In this document: piece by piece, positions 13,957-30,200 of the stretch
Layout of the letters: the number at the start of each line of letters is the position of its first letter
Numbering within the stretch: the stretch's first letter is position 1
Notes under the pieces: generated by a model
Told to the model about the DNA's origin: nothing
The model's database searches: none
Seen by the model: the letters and a program-made list of their open reading frames with translations, nothing else
Program-made: the position numbers and the translations under genes
Source of the DNA: Amaranthus tricolor
Taxonomy: Eukaryota > Streptophyta > Magnoliopsida > Caryophyllales > Amaranthaceae
Assembly (NCBI RefSeq): GCF_026212465.1
Contig: NC_080063.1
Coordinates: forward strand, 1,490,501-1,554,500
Direction: 5' to 3'
DNA: 64,000 bases

Positions 13957-16900
13957 TCAATGATCAATGAAGAATGAACAAGGATCAATGATCAATGACG
14001 AATGAACGATGAAGAATGAACAAGGATCAATGATCAATGAAGAATTAACGATGAAGAAAGAACAAGGATCAATGATCAATGAAGAATAAACGATGAAGAA
14101 TGAACAAGGATCAATGGTTAATGACGAATGAACGATGAAAAATGAACAAGGATCAATGATCAATGAATAATGAACGATCAAGAATGAACAAGGATTAATG
14201 ATAAATGAAGAATAAACAAGAATTATTGGTCAATGACGAATGAACGATGAAGAATGAACAAGGATCAATCATCAATGAATAATGAATGATGAAGAATGAA
14301 CAAGGATCAATGATCAATGAAGAATGAACGATGAAGAATGAACAAGGATAATTGATCAATGAAGAATGAACAAGGATCAATGATCAATGAAGAATGAACA
14401 AGAATTAATGGTCAGTAACGAGTGAACGATGAAGAATGAACAAGGATCAAAGATCAATGAAGAATGAACGATGAAGAATGAACAAGGATCAATGATCAAT
14501 GAAGAATGAACGATGATCAATGAACAATGACGAATGAACAATGAAGAATGAACAAGGATCAATGATCAATGAAGAATGAACGACGAAGAATGAACAAGGA
14601 TCAATGATCAATGAAGAATGAACGATGAAGAATGAACAAGGGTCAATGATCAATGACGAATGAACGATGAAGAATGAACAAGGATCAATGATCAATGACG
14701 AACGAACGATGAAGAATGAACAAGGATCAATGATCATTGAAGAATGAACGATGAAGAATGAACAAGGATCAATGATCAATGCAGAATAAACGATGAAGAA
14801 TGAACAAGGATCAATGGTCAATGACGAATGAACGATGAAGAATGAACAAGGATCAAGGATCAATGAAAAATGAACGATGAAGAATGAACAAGGATCAATG
14901 GTCAATGACGAATGTACGATGAAGAATGAACAAGGATCAATGATCAATGAAGAATGAACGATAAAGAATGAACAAGGATCAATGCTCAATGACGAATGAA
15001 CGGTGAAGAAATGAACAAGGATCAATGATCAATGAAGAATGAACGACGAAGAATGAAAAAGGATCAATGATCAATGAAGAATAAACGATGAAGAATGAAC
15101 AAGGATCAATGATCAATGACGAATGAACGATGAAGAATGAACAAGGATCAATGATCAATGAAGAATTAACGATGAAGAATGAACAAGGATCAATGATCAA
15201 TGAAGAATGAACAATGAAGAATGAACAAGGATCAATGATAAATGAAGAATAAACAAGAATTATTGGTCAATGACGAATGAACGATGAAGAATGAACAAGG
15301 ATCAATGATCAATGAAGAATGAACGATGAAGAATGAACAAGGATCAATGATCAATGACGAATGAACGATGAAGAATGAACAAGGATCAATGATCAATGAA
15401 GAATGAACGATGAAGAATGAACAAGGATCAATGATCAATGACGAACGAACGATGAAGAATGAACAAGGATCAATGATCATTGAAGAATGAACGATGAAGA
15501 ATGAACAAGGATCAATGATCAATGCAGAATAAACGATGAAGAATGAACAAGGATCAATGGTCAATGACGAATGAACGATGAAGAATGAACAAGGATCAAG
15601 GATCAATGAAAAATGAACGATGAAGAATGAACAAGGATCAATGGTCAATGACGAATGTACGATGAAGAATGAACAAGGATCAATGATCAATGAAGAATGA
15701 ACGATAAAGAATGAACAAGGATCAATGCTCAATGACGAATGAACGGTGAAGAATGAACAAGGATCAATGATCAATGAAGAATGAACGACGAAGAATGAAA
15801 AAGGATCAATGATCAATGAAGAATAAACGATGAAGAATGAACAAGGATCAATGATCAATGACGAATGAACGATGAAGAATGAACAAGGATCAATGATCAA
15901 TGAAGAATTAACGATGAAGAATGAACAAGGATCAATGATCAATGAAGAATGAACAATGAAGAATGAACAAGGATCAATGATAAATGAAGAATAAACAAGA
16001 ATTATTGGTCAATGACGAATGAACGATGAAGAATGAACAAGGATCAATGATCAATGAATAATGAACGATGAAGAATGAATAAGGAGCAATGATCAATGAA
16101 GAATGAACGATGAAGAATGAACAAGGATCAATGATCAATGAAGAATGAACAAGGATCAATGATCAATGACGAATGAACGATGAAGAATGAACAAGGATCA
16201 ATGATCAATGAAGAATTAACGATGAAGAAAGAACAAGGATCAATGATCAATGAAGAATAAACGATGAAGAATGAACAAGGATCAATGGTTAATGACGAAT
16301 GAACGATGAAAAATGAACAAGGATCAATGATCAATGAATAATGAACGATGAAGAATGAACAAGGATCAATGATAAATGAAGAATAAACAAGAATTATTGG
16401 TCAATGACGAATGAACGATGAAGAATGAACAAGGATCAATGATCAATGAATAATGAATGATGAAGAATGAACAAGGATCAATGATCAATGAAGAATGAAC
16501 GATGAAGAATGAACAAGGATAATTGATCAATGAAGAATGAACAAGGATCAATGATCAATGAAGAATGAACAAGAATTAATGGTCAGTAACGAGTGAACGA
16601 TGAAGAATGAACAAGGATCAAAGATCAATGAAGAATGAACGATGAAGAATGAACAAGGATCAATGATCAATGAAGAATGAACGATGATCAATGAACAATG
16701 ACGAATGAACAATGAAGAATGAACAAGGATCAATGATCAATGAAGAATGAACGACGAAGAATGAACAAGGATCAATGATCAATGAAGAATGAACGATGAA
16801 GAATGAACAAGGGTCAATGATCAATGACGAATGAACGATGAAGAATGAACAAGGATCGATGATCAATGAAGAATGAACGATGAAGAATGAGCGAGCATCA

Positions 16901-19900
16901 ATGATCAATGACGAATGAACGATGAAGAATGAATAAGGATCAATGATCAATGAAGAATGAACGATGAAGAATGAACAAGGATCAATGATCAATGAAGAAT
17001 AAACGATGAAGAATGAACAAGGATCAATGGTCAATGACGAATGAACGATGAAGAATGAACAAGGATCAAGGATCAATGAAAAATGAACGATGAAGAATGA
17101 ACAAGGATCAATGGTCAATGACGAATGAACGATGAAGAATGAACAAGGATCAATGATCAATGAAGAATGAACGATAAAGAATGAACAAGGATCAATGCTC
17201 AATGACGAATGAACGGTGAAGAATGAACAAGGATCAATGATCAATGAAGAATGAACGACGAAGAATGAACAAGGATCAACGATCAATGAAGAATGAACGA
17301 TGAAGAATGAACAAGGATCAATGATCAATGACGAATGAACGATGAAGAATGAACAAGGATCAATGATCAATGAAGAATTAACGATGAAGAAAGAACAAGG
17401 ATCAATGATCAATGAAGAATAAACGATGAAGAATGAACAAGGATCAATGGTTAATGACGAATGAACGATGAAAAATGAACAAGGATCAATGATCAATGAA
17501 TAATGAACGATGAAGAATGAACAAGGATCAATGATAAATGAAGAATAAACAAGAATTATTGGTCAATGACGAATGAACGATGAAGAATGAACAAGGATCA
17601 ATGATCAATGAATAATGAATGATGAAGAATGAACAAGGATCAATGATCAATGAAGAATGAACGATGAAGAATGAACAAGGATCAATGATCAATGAAGAAT
17701 GAACGATGAAGAATGAACAAGGATCAATGATCAATGAAGAATGAACAAGAATTAATGGTCAGTAATGAGTGAACGATAAAGAATGAACAAGGATCAATGA
17801 TCAATGAAGAATGAACGATGAAGAATGAACAAGGATCAATGATCAATGAAGAATGAACAAGGATCAATGATCAATGAAGAATAAACGATGAAGAATGAAC
17901 AAGGATCAATGATCAATGACGAATGAACGATGAAGAATGAACAAGGATCAATGATCAATGAAGAATTAACGATGAAGAATGAACAAGGATCAATGATCAA
18001 TGAAGAATGAACAATGAAGAATGAACAAGGATCAATGATAAATGAAGAATAAACAAGAATTATTGGTCAATGACGAATGAACGATGAAGAATGAACAAGG
18101 ATCAATGATCAATGAAGAATGAACGATGAAGAATGAACAAGGATCAATGATCAATGACGAATGAACGATGAAGAATGAACAAGGATCAATGATCAATGAA
18201 GAATGAACGATGAAGAATGAACAAGGATCAATGATCAATGACGAACGAACGATGAAGAATGAACAAGGATCAATGATCATTGAAGAATGAACGATGAAGA
18301 ATGAACAAGGATCAATGATCAATGCAGAATAAACGATGAAGAATGAACAAGGATCAATGGTCAATGACGAATGAACGATGAAGAATGAACAAGGATCAAG
18401 GATCAATGAAAAATGAACGATGAAGAATGAACAAGGATCAATGGTCAATGACGAATGTACGATGAAGAATGAACAAGGATCAATGATCAATGAAGAATGA
18501 ACGATAAAGAATGAACAAGGATCAATGCTCAATGACGAATGAACGGTGAAGAATGAACAAGGATCAATGATCAATGAAGAATGAACGACGAAGAATGAAA
18601 AAGGATCAATGATCAATGAAGAATAAACGATGAAGAATGAACAAGGATCAATGATCAATGACGAATGAACGATGAAGAATGAACAAGGATCAATGATCAA
18701 TGAAGAATTAACGATGAAGAATGAACAAGGATCAATGATCAATGAAGAATGAACAATGAAGAATGAACAAGGATCAATGATAAATGAAGAATAAACAAGA
18801 ATTATTGGTCAATGACGAATGAACGATGAAGAATGAACAAGGATCAATGATCAATGAATAATGAACGATGAAGAATGAATAAGGAGCAATGATCAATGAA
18901 GAATGAACGATGAAGAATGAACAAGGATCAATGATCAATGAAGAATGAACAAGGATCAATGATCAATGACGAATGAACGATGAAGAATGAACAAGGATCA
19001 ATGATCAATGAAGAATTAACGATGAAGAAAGAACAAGGATCAATGATCAATGAAGAATAAACGATGAAGAATGAACAAGGATCAATGGTTAATGACGAAT
19101 GAACGATGAAAAATGAACAAGGATCAATGATCAATGAATAATGAACGATGAAGAATGAACAAGGATCAATGATAAATGAAGAATAAACAAGAATTATTGG
19201 TCAATGACGAATGAACGATGAAGAATGAACAAGGATCAATGATCAATGAATAATGAATGATGAAGAATGAACAAGGATCAATGATCAATGAAGAATGAAC
19301 GATGAAGAATGAACAAGGATAATTGATCAATGAAGAATGAACAAGGATCAATGATCAATGAAGAATGAACAAGAATTAATGGTCAGTAACGAGTGAACGA
19401 TGAAGAATGAACAAGGATCAAAGATCAATGAAGAATGAACGATGAAGAATGAACAAGGATCAATGATCAATGAAGAATGAACGATGATCAATGAACAATG
19501 ACGAATGAACAATGAAGAATGAACAAGGATCAATGATCAATGAAGAATGAACGACGAAGAATGAACAAGGATCAATGATCAATGAAGAATGAACGATGAA
19601 GAATGAACAAGGGTCAATGATCAATGACGAATGAACGATGAAGAATGAACAAGGATCAATGATCAATGAAGAATGAACGATGAAGAATGAGCGAGCATCA
19701 ATGATCAATGACGAATGAACGATGAAGAATGAATAAGGATCAATGATCAATGAAGAATGAACGATGAAGAATGAACAAGGATCAATGATCAATGAAGAAT
19801 AAACGATGAAGAATGAACAAGGATCAATGGTCAATGACGAATGAACGATGAAGAATGAACAAGGATCAAGGATCAATGAAAAATGAACGATGAAGAATGA

Positions 19901-20534
19901 ACAAGGATCAATGGTCAATGACGAATGAACGATGAAGAATGAACAAGGATCAATGATCAATGAAGAATGAACGATAAAGAATGAACAAGGATCAATGCTC
20001 AATGACGAATGTACGGTGAAGAATGAACAAGGATCAATGATCAATGAAGAATGAACGACGAAGAATGAACAAGGATCAACGATCAATGAAGAATGAACGA
20101 TGAAGAATGAACAAGGATCAATGATCAATGACGAATGAACGATGAAGAATGAACAAGGATCAATGATCAATGAAGAATAAACGATGAAGAAAGAACAAGG
20201 ATCAATGATCAATGAAGAATAAACGATGAAGAATGAACAAGGATCAATGGTTAATGACGAATGAACGATGAAAAATGAACAAGGATCAATGATCAATGAA
20301 TAATGAACGATGAAGAATGAACAAGGATCAATGATAAATGAAGAATAAACAAGAATTATTGGTCAATGACGAATGAACGATGAAGAATGAACAAGGATCA
20401 ATGATCAATGAATAATGAATGATGAAGAATGAACAAGTATCAATGATCAATGAAGAATGAACGATGAAGAATGAACAAGGATCAATGATCAATGAAGAAT
20501 GAACGATGAAGAATGAACAAGGATCAATGATCAA
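13957..20534. repeat. Higher-order repeat, period about 2,800 bp
   Basis: Landmarks at 15232, 15974, 16128, 16366, 16548, 16660 and 17528 return at 18032, 18774, 18928, 19166, 19348, 19460 and 20328, all offset by 2,800 bp. An earlier partial copy lies at 13803-14500, offset 2,171 bp from the second. 2,800 is 400 heptamers, not a whole number of 42-bp monomers. Edges are approximate. Confidence 0.82.
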
Positions 20535-22030
20535 TGAAGAATGAACAAGAATTAATGGTCAGTAATGAGTGAACGATAAAGAATGAACAAGGATCAATGA
20601 TCAATGAAGAATGAACGATGAAGAATGAACAAGGATCAATGATCAATGAAGAATGAACAAGGATCAATGATCAATGAAGAATGAACAAGAATTAATGGTC
20701 AGTAACGAGTGAACGATGAAGAATGAACAAGGATCAAAGATCAATGAAGAATGAACGATGAAGAATGAACAAGGATCAATGATCAATGAAGAATGAACGA
20801 TGATCAATGAACAATGACGAATGAACAATGAAGAATGAACAAGGATCAATGATCAATGAAGAATGAACGACGAAGAATGAACAAGGATCAATGATCAATG
20901 AAGAATGAACGATGAAGAATGAACAAGGGTCAATGATCAATGACGAATGAACGATGAAGAATGAACAAGGATCAATGATCAATGAAGAATGAACGATGAA
21001 GAATGAGCGAGCATCAATGATCAATGACGAATGAACGATGAAGAATGAATAAGGATCAATGATCAATGAAGAATGAACGATGAAGAATGAACAAGGATCA
21101 ATGATCAATGAAGAATAAACGATGAAGAATGAACAAGGATCAATGGTCAATGACGAATGAACGATGAAGAATGAACAAGGATCAAGGATCAATGAAAAAT
21201 GAACGATGAAGAATGAACAAGGATCAATGGTCAATGACGAATGAACGATGAAGAATGAACAAGGATCAATGATCAATGAAGAATGAACGATAAAGAATGA
21301 ACAAGGATCAATGCTCAATGACGAATGAACGGTGAAGAATGAACAAGGATCAATGATCAATGAAGAATGAACGACGAAGAATGAACAAGGATCAATGATC
21401 AATGAAGAATGAACGATGAAGAATGAACAAGGATCAATGATCAATGACGAATGAACGATGAAGAATGAACAAGGATCAATGATCAATGAAGAATTAACGA
21501 TGAAGAAAGAACAAGGATCAATGATCAATGAAGAATAAACGATGAAGAATGAACAAGGATCAATGGTTAATGACGAATGAACGATGAAAAATGAACAAGG
21601 ATCAATGATCAATGAATAATGAACGATGAAGAATGAACAAGGATCAATGATAAATGAAGAATAAACAAGAATTATTGGTCAATGACGAATGAACGATGAA
21701 GAATGAACAAGGATCAATGATCAATGAATAATGAATGATGAAGAATGAACAAGGATCAATGATCAATGAAGAATGAACGATGAAGAATGAACAAGGATCA
21801 ATGATCAATGAAGAATGAACGATGAAGAATGAACAAGGATCAATGATCAATGAAGAATGAACAAGAATTAATGGTCAGTAATGAGTGAACGATAAAGAAT
21901 GAACAAGGATCAATGATCAATGAAGAATGAACGATGAAGAATGAACAAGGATCAATGATCAATGAAGAATGAACGATGATCAATGAACAATGACGAATGA
22001 ACAATGAAGAATGAACAAGGATCAATGATA
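19348..22030. repeat. Higher-order repeat, period about 1,316 bp
   Basis: Landmarks at 19348, 19460 and 20328 return at 20664, 20776 and 21644. The offset is 1,316 bp, or 188 heptamers. The block overlaps the end of the 2,800-bp series, so successive amplifications used overlapping segments. Confidence 0.78.
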
Positions 22031-22931
22031 AATGAAGAATGAACGATTAAGAATGAACAAGGATCAATGATCGATGACGAATGAACGATGAAGAATGAAC
22101 AAGGATCAATGATCAATGAACAATGAACGATGAAGAATGAACAAGGATAATTGATCAATGAAGAATGAACGATGAAGAATGAACAAGGATTAATGATCAA
22201 TGAAGAATAAACAAGAATTATTGGTCAATGACGAATGAACGATGAAGAATGAACAAGGATCAATGATCAATGAAGAATGAACGATGAAGAATGAACAAGG
22301 ATCAATGATCAATGACGAATGAACGATGAAGAATGAACAAGGATCAATGATCAATGAAGAATTAACGATGAAGAATGAACAACGATCAATGATCAATGAA
22401 GAATAAACGATGAAGAATGAACAAGGATCAATGGTTAATGACGAATGAACGATGAAAAATGAACATGGGTCAATGATCAATGAAGAATGAACGATGAAGA
22501 ATGAACAAGGATCAATGGTCAATGACGAATGAACGATGAAGAATGAACAAGGATCAATGATCAATGAAGAATGAACGATAAAGAATGAACAAGGATCAAT
22601 GCTCAATGACGAATGAACGGTGAAGAATGAACAAGGATCAATGATCAATGAAGAATGAACGACGAAGAATGAACAAGGATCAATGATCAATGAAGAATGA
22701 ACGATGAAGAATGAACAAGGATCAATGATCAATGACGAATGAACGATGAAGAATGAACAAGGATCAATGATCAATGAAGAATTAACGATGAAGAAAGAAC
22801 AAGGATCAATGATCAATGAAGAATAAACGATGAAGAATGAACAAGGATCAATGGTTAATGACGAATGAACGATGAAAAATGAACAAGGATCAATGATCAA
22901 TGAATAATGAACGATGAAGAATGAACAAGGA

Positions 22932-25900
22932 TCAATGATAAATGAAGAATAAACAAGAATTATTGGTCAATGACGAATGAACGATGAAGAATGAACAAGG
23001 ATCAATGATCAATGAATAATGAATGATGAAGAATGAACAAGGATCAATGATCAATGAAGAATGAACGATGAAGAATGAACAAGGATCAATGATCAATGAA
23101 GAATGAACGATGAAGAATGAACAAGGATCAATGATCAATGAAGAATGAACAAGAATTAATGGTCAGTAATGAGTGAACGATAAAGAATGAACAAGGATCA
23201 ATGATCAATGAAGAATGAACGATGAAGAATGAACAAGGATCAATGATCAATGAAGAATGAACGATGATCAATGAACAATGACGAATGAACAATGAAGAAT
23301 GAACAAGGATCAATGATAAATGAAGAATGAACGATTAAGAATGAACAAGGATCAATGATCGATGACGAATGAACGATGAAGAATGAACAAGGATCAATGA
23401 TCAATGAACAATGAACGATGAAGAATGAACAAGGATAATTGATCAATGAAGAATGAACGATGAAGAATGAACAAGGATTAATGATCAATGAAGAATAAAC
23501 AAGAATTATTGGTCAATGACGAATGAACGATGAAGAATGAACAAGGATCAATGATCAATGAAGAATGAACGATGAAGAATGAACAAGGATCAATGATCAA
23601 TGACGAATGAACGATGAAGAATGAACAAGGATCAATGATCAATGAAGAATTAACGATGAAGAATGAACAACGATCAATGATCAATGAAGAATAAACGATG
23701 AAGAATGAACAAGGATCAATGGTTAATGACGAATGAACGATGAAAAATGAACATGGGTCAATGATCAATGAAGAATGAACGATGAAGAATGAACAAGGAT
23801 CAATGATAAATGAAGAATAAACAAGAATTATTGGTCAATGACGAATGAACGATGAAGAATGAACAAGGATCAATGATCAATGAATAATGAATGATGAAGA
23901 ATGAACAAGGATCAATGATCAATGAAGAATGAACGATGAAGAATGAACAAGGATCAATGGTCAATGACGAATGAACGATGAAGAATGAACAAGGATCAAT
24001 GATCAATGAAGAATGAACGATAAAGAATGAACAAGGATCAATGCTCAATGACGAATGAACGGTGAAGAATGAACAAGGATCAATGATCAATGAAGAATGA
24101 ACGACGAAGAATGAAAAAGGATCAATGATCAATGAAGAATAAACGATGAAGAATGAACAAGGATCAATGATCAATGACGAATGAACGATGAAGAATGAAC
24201 AAGGATCAATGATCAATGAAGAATTAACGATGAAGAATGAACAAGGATCAATGATCAATGAAGAATAAACGATGAAGAAAGAACAAGGATCAATGATCAA
24301 TGACGAATGAACGATGAAAAATGAACAAGGATCAATGATCAATGAAGAATGAACAATGAAGAATGAACAAGGATCAATGATAAATGAAGAATAAACAAGA
24401 ATTATTGGTCAATGACGAATGAACGATGAAGAATGAACAAGGATCAATGATCAATGAATAATGAACGATGAAGAATGAATAAGGATCAATGATCAATGAA
24501 GAATGAACGATGAAGAATGAACAAGGATCAATGATCAATGAAGAATGAACAAGGATCAATGATCAATGACGAATGAACGATGAAGAATGAACAAGGATCA
24601 ATGATCAATGAAGAATTAACGATGAAGAAAGAACAAGGATCAATGATCAATGAAGAATAAACGATGAAGAATGAACAAGGATCAATGGTTAATGACGAAT
24701 AAACGATGAAAAATGAACAAGGATCAATGATCAATGAATAATGAACGATGAAGAATGAACAAGGATCAATGATAAATGAAGAATAAACAAGAATTATTGG
24801 TCAATGACGAATGAACGATGAAGAATGAACAAGGATCAATGATCAATGAATAATGAATGATGAAGAATGAACAAGGATCAATGATCAATGAAGAATGAAC
24901 GATGAAGAATGAACAAGGATCAATGATCAATGAAGAATGAACGATGAAGAATGAACAAGGATCAATGATCAATGAAGAATGAACAAGAATTAATGGTCAG
25001 TAATGAGTGAACGATAAAGAATGAACAAGGATCAATGATCAATGAAGAATGAACGATGAAGAATGAACAAGGATCAATGATCAATGAAGAATGAACGATG
25101 ATCAATGAACAATGACGAATGAACAATGAAGAATGAACAAGGATCAATGATAAATGAAGAATGAACGATGAAGAAAGAACAAGGATCAATGATCAATGAA
25201 GAATAAACGATGAAGAATGAACAAGGATCAATGGTTAATGACGAATGAACGATGAAAAATGAACAAGGATCAATGATCAATGAATAATGAACGATGAAGA
25301 ATGAACAAGGATCAATGATAAATGAAGAATAAACAAGAATTATTGGTCAATGACGAATGAACGATGAAGAATGAACAAGGATCAATGATCAATGAATAAT
25401 GAATGATGAAGAATGAACAAGGATCAATGATCAATGAAGAATGAACGATGAAGAATGAACAAGGATCAATGATCAATGAAGAATGAACGATGAAGAATGA
25501 ACAAGGATCAATGATCAATGAAGAATGAACAAGAATTAATGGTCAGTAATGAGTGAACGATAAAGAATGAACAAGGATCAATGATCAATGAAGAATGAAC
25601 GATGAAGAATGAACAAGGATCAATGATCAATGAAGAATGAACGATGATCAATGAACAATGACGAATGAACAATGAAGAATGAACAAGGATCAATGATAAA
25701 TGAAGAATGAACGATTAAGAATGAACAAGGATCAATGATCGATGACGAATGAACGATGAAGAATGAACAAGGATCAATGATCAATGAACAATGAACGATG
25801 AAGAATGAACAAGGATAATTGATCAATGAAGAATGAACGATGAAGAATGAACAAGGATTAATGATCAATGAAGAATAAACAAGAATTATTGGTCAATGAC

Positions 25901-27290
25901 GAATGAACGATGAAGAATGAACAAGGATCAATGATCAATGAAGAATGAACGATGAAGAATGAACAAGGATCAATGATCAATGACGAATGAACGATGAAGA
26001 ATGAACAAGGATCAATGATCAATGAAGAATTAACGATGAAGAATGAACAACGATCAATGATCAATGAAGAATAAACGATGAAGAATGAACAAGGATCAAT
26101 GGTTAATGACAAATGAACGATGAAAAATGAACAAGGGTCAATGATCAATGAAGAATGAACGATGAAGAATGAACAAGGATCAATGATAAATGAAGAATAA
26201 ACAAGAATTATTGGTCAATGACGAATGAACGATGAAGAATGAACAAGGATCAATGATCAATGAATAATGAATGATGAAGAATGAACAAGGATCAATGATC
26301 AATGAAGAATGAACGATGAAGAATGAACAAGGATCAATTGTCAATGACGAATGAACGATGAAGAATGAACAAGGATCAATGATCAATGAAGAATGAACGA
26401 TAAAGAATGAACAAGGATCAATGCTCAATGACGAATGAACGGTGAAGAATGAACAAGGATCAATGATCAATGAAGAATGAACGACGAAGAATGAAAAAGG
26501 ATCAATGATCAATGACGAATGAACGATGAAGAATGAACAAGGATCAATGATCAATGAAGAATTAACGATGAAGAATGAACAAGGATCAATGATCAATGAA
26601 GAATAAACGATGAAGAAAGAACAAGGATCAATGATCAATGACGAATGAACGATGAAAAATGAACAAGGATCAATGATCAATGAAGAATGAACAATGAAGA
26701 ATGAACAAGGATCAATGATAAATGAAGAATAAACAAGAATTATTGGTCAATGACGAATGAACGATGAAGAATGAACAAGGATCAATGATCAATGAATAAT
26801 GAACGATGAAGAATGAATAAGGATCAATGATCAATGAAGAATGAACGATGAAGAATGAACAAGGATCAATGATCAATGAAGAATGAACAAGGATCAATGA
26901 TCAATGACGAATGAACGATGAAGAATGAACAAGGATCAATGATCAATGAAGAATTAACGATGAAGAAAGAACAAGGATCAATGATCAATGAAGAATAAAC
27001 GATGAAGAATGAACAAGGATCAATGGTTAATGACGAATGAACGATGAAAAATGAACAAGGATCAATGATCAATGAATAATGAACGATGAAGAATGAACAA
27101 GGATCAATGATAAATGAAGAATAAACAAGAATTATTGGTCAATGACGAATGAACGATGAAGAATGAACAAGGATCAATGATCAATGAATAATGAATGATG
27201 AAGAATGAACAAGGATCAATGATCAATGAATAATGAACGATGAAGAATGAACAAGGATCAATGATCAATGAAGAATGAACAAGGATCAAT
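22932..27290. repeat. Higher-order repeat, period about 2,380 bp
   Basis: Landmarks at 22932, 23128, 23240, 23478 and 23800 return at 25312, 25508, 25620, 25858 and 26180, offset 2,380 bp. Later landmarks (24374, 24528, 24766) return at 26712, 26866 and 27104, offset 2,338 bp. One 42-bp monomer was therefore lost or gained between copies. Confidence 0.8.
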
Positions 27291-30200
27291 GATCAATGAA
27301 GAATGAACAAGAATTTATGGTCAGTAACGAGTGAACGATGAAGAATGAACAAGGATCAAAGATCAATGAAGAATGAACGATGAAGAATGAACAAGGATCA
27401 ATGATCAATGAAGAATGAACGATGATCAATGAAAAATGACGAATGAACAATGAAGAATGAACAAGGATCAATGATCAATGAAGAATGAACGACGAAGAAT
27501 GAACAAGGATCAATGATCAATGAAGAATGAACGATGAAGAATGAACAAGGGTCAATGATCAATGACGAATGAACGATGAAGAATGAACAAGGATCAATGA
27601 TCAATGAAGAATGAACGATGAAGAATGAGCGAGCATCAATGATCAATGACGAATGAACGATGAAGAATGAACAAGGATCAATGATCAATGAAGAATGAAC
27701 GATGAAGAATGAACAAGGATCAATGATCAATGAAGAATAAACAATGAAGAATGAACAAGGATCAATGGTCAATGACGAATGAACGATGAAGAATGAACAA
27801 GGATCAAGGATCAATGAAAAATGAACGATGAAGAATGAACAAGGATCAATGGTCAATGACGAATGAACGATGAAGAATGAACAAGGATCAATGATCAATG
27901 AAGAATGAACGATAAAGAATGAACAAGGATCAATGCTCAATGACGAATGAACGGTGAAGAATGAACAAGGATCAATGATCAATGAAGAATGAACGACGAA
28001 GAATGAACAAGGATCAATGATCAATGAAGAATGAACGATGAAGAATGAACAAGGATTAATGATCAATGAAGAATGAACGATGAAGAATCAACAAGGATCA
28101 ATGATCAATGACGAATGAACGATGAAAAATGAACAAGGATCAATGATCAATGAAGAATGAACGACGAAGAATGAACAAGGATGAATGATCAATGACGAAT
28201 GAACGATGAAGAATGAACAAGGATCAATGATCAATGACGAATGAACGATGAAGAATGAACAAGGATCAATGATCAATGAAGAATTAACGATGAAGAAAGA
28301 ACAAGGATCAATGATCAATGAAGAATAAACGATGAAGAATGAACAAGGATCAATGGTTAATGACGAATGAACGATGAAAAATGAACAAGGATCAATGATC
28401 AATGAATAATGAACGATGAAGAATGAACAAGGATCAATGATAAATGAAGAATAAACAAGAATTATTGGTCAATGACGAATGAACGATGAAGAATGAACAA
28501 GGATCAATGATCAATGAATAATGAATGATGAAGAATGAACAAGGATCAATGATCAATGAAGAATGAACGATGAAGAATGAACAAGGATCAATGATCAATG
28601 AAGAATGAACGATGAAGAATGAACAAGGATCAATGATCAATGAAGAATGAACAAGAATTAATGGTCAGTAATGAGTGAACGATAAAGAATGAACAAGGAT
28701 CAATGATCAATGAAGAATGAACGATGAAGAATGAATAAGGATCAATGATCAATGAAGAATGAACGATGATCAATGAACAATGACGAATGAACAATGAAGA
28801 ATGAACAAGGATCAATGATAAATGAAGAATGAACGATTAAGAATGAACAAGGATCAATGATCGATGACGAATGAACGATGAAGAATGAACAAGGATCAAT
28901 GATCAATGAACAATGAACGATGAAGAATGAACAAGGATAATTGATCAATGAAGAATGAACGATGAAGAATGAACAAGGATTAATGATCAATGAAGAATAA
29001 ACAAGAATTATTGGTCAATGACGAATGAACGATGAAGAATGAACAAGGATCAATGATCAATGAAGAATGAACGATGAAGAATGAACAAGGATCAATGATC
29101 AATGACGAATGAACGATGAAGAATGAACAAGGATCAATGATCAATGAAGAATTAACGATGAAGAATGAACAACGATCAATGATCAATGAAGAATAAACGA
29201 TGAAGAATGAACAAGGATCAATGGTTAATGACGAATGAACGATTGAAAATGAACAAGGGTCAATGATCAATGAAGAATGAACGATGAAGAATGAACAAGG
29301 ATCAATGATAAATGAAGAATAAACAAGAATTATTGGTCAATGACGAATGAACGATGAAGAATGAACAAGGATCAATGATCAATGAATAATGAATGATGAA
29401 GAATGAACAAGGATCAATGATTAATGAAGAATGAACGATGAAGAATGAACAAGGATCAATGATCAATGAAGAATGAACGATGAAGAATGAACAAGGATCA
29501 ATGATCAATGAAGAATGAACAAGAATTAATGGTCCGTAACGAATGAACGATGAAGAATGAACAAGGATCAATGATCAATGAAGAATGAACGATGAAGAAT
29601 GAACAAGGATCAATGATCAATGAAGAATGAACGATGAAGAATGAACAAGGATCAATGATCAATGACGAATGAACGATGAAGAATGAACAAGGATAATTGA
29701 TCAATGAAGAATGAACGTTGAAGAATGAACAAGGATTAATGATCAATGAAGAATAAACAAGAATTATTGGTCAATGACGAATGAACGATGAAGAATGAAC
29801 AAGGATCAATGATCAATGAAGAATGAACGATGAAGAATGAACGAGCATCAATGATCAATGACGAATGAACGGTGAAGAATGAACAAGGATCAATGACCAA
29901 TGAAGAATGAACGATGAAGAATGAACAAGTATCAATGATCAATGAAGAATAAACGATGAAGAATGAACAAGGATCAATGCTCAAATGACGAATGAACGGT
30001 CAAGAATGAACAAGGATAATTGATCAATGAAGAATGAACGATTAAGAATGAACAAGGATCAATGATCAATGAAGAATGAACGATGAAGAATGAACAAGGA
30101 TCAATGATCAATGACGAATGAACGATGAAGAATGAACAAGGATCAATGATCAATGACGAATGAACGATGAAGAATGAACAAGGATCAATGATCAATGAAG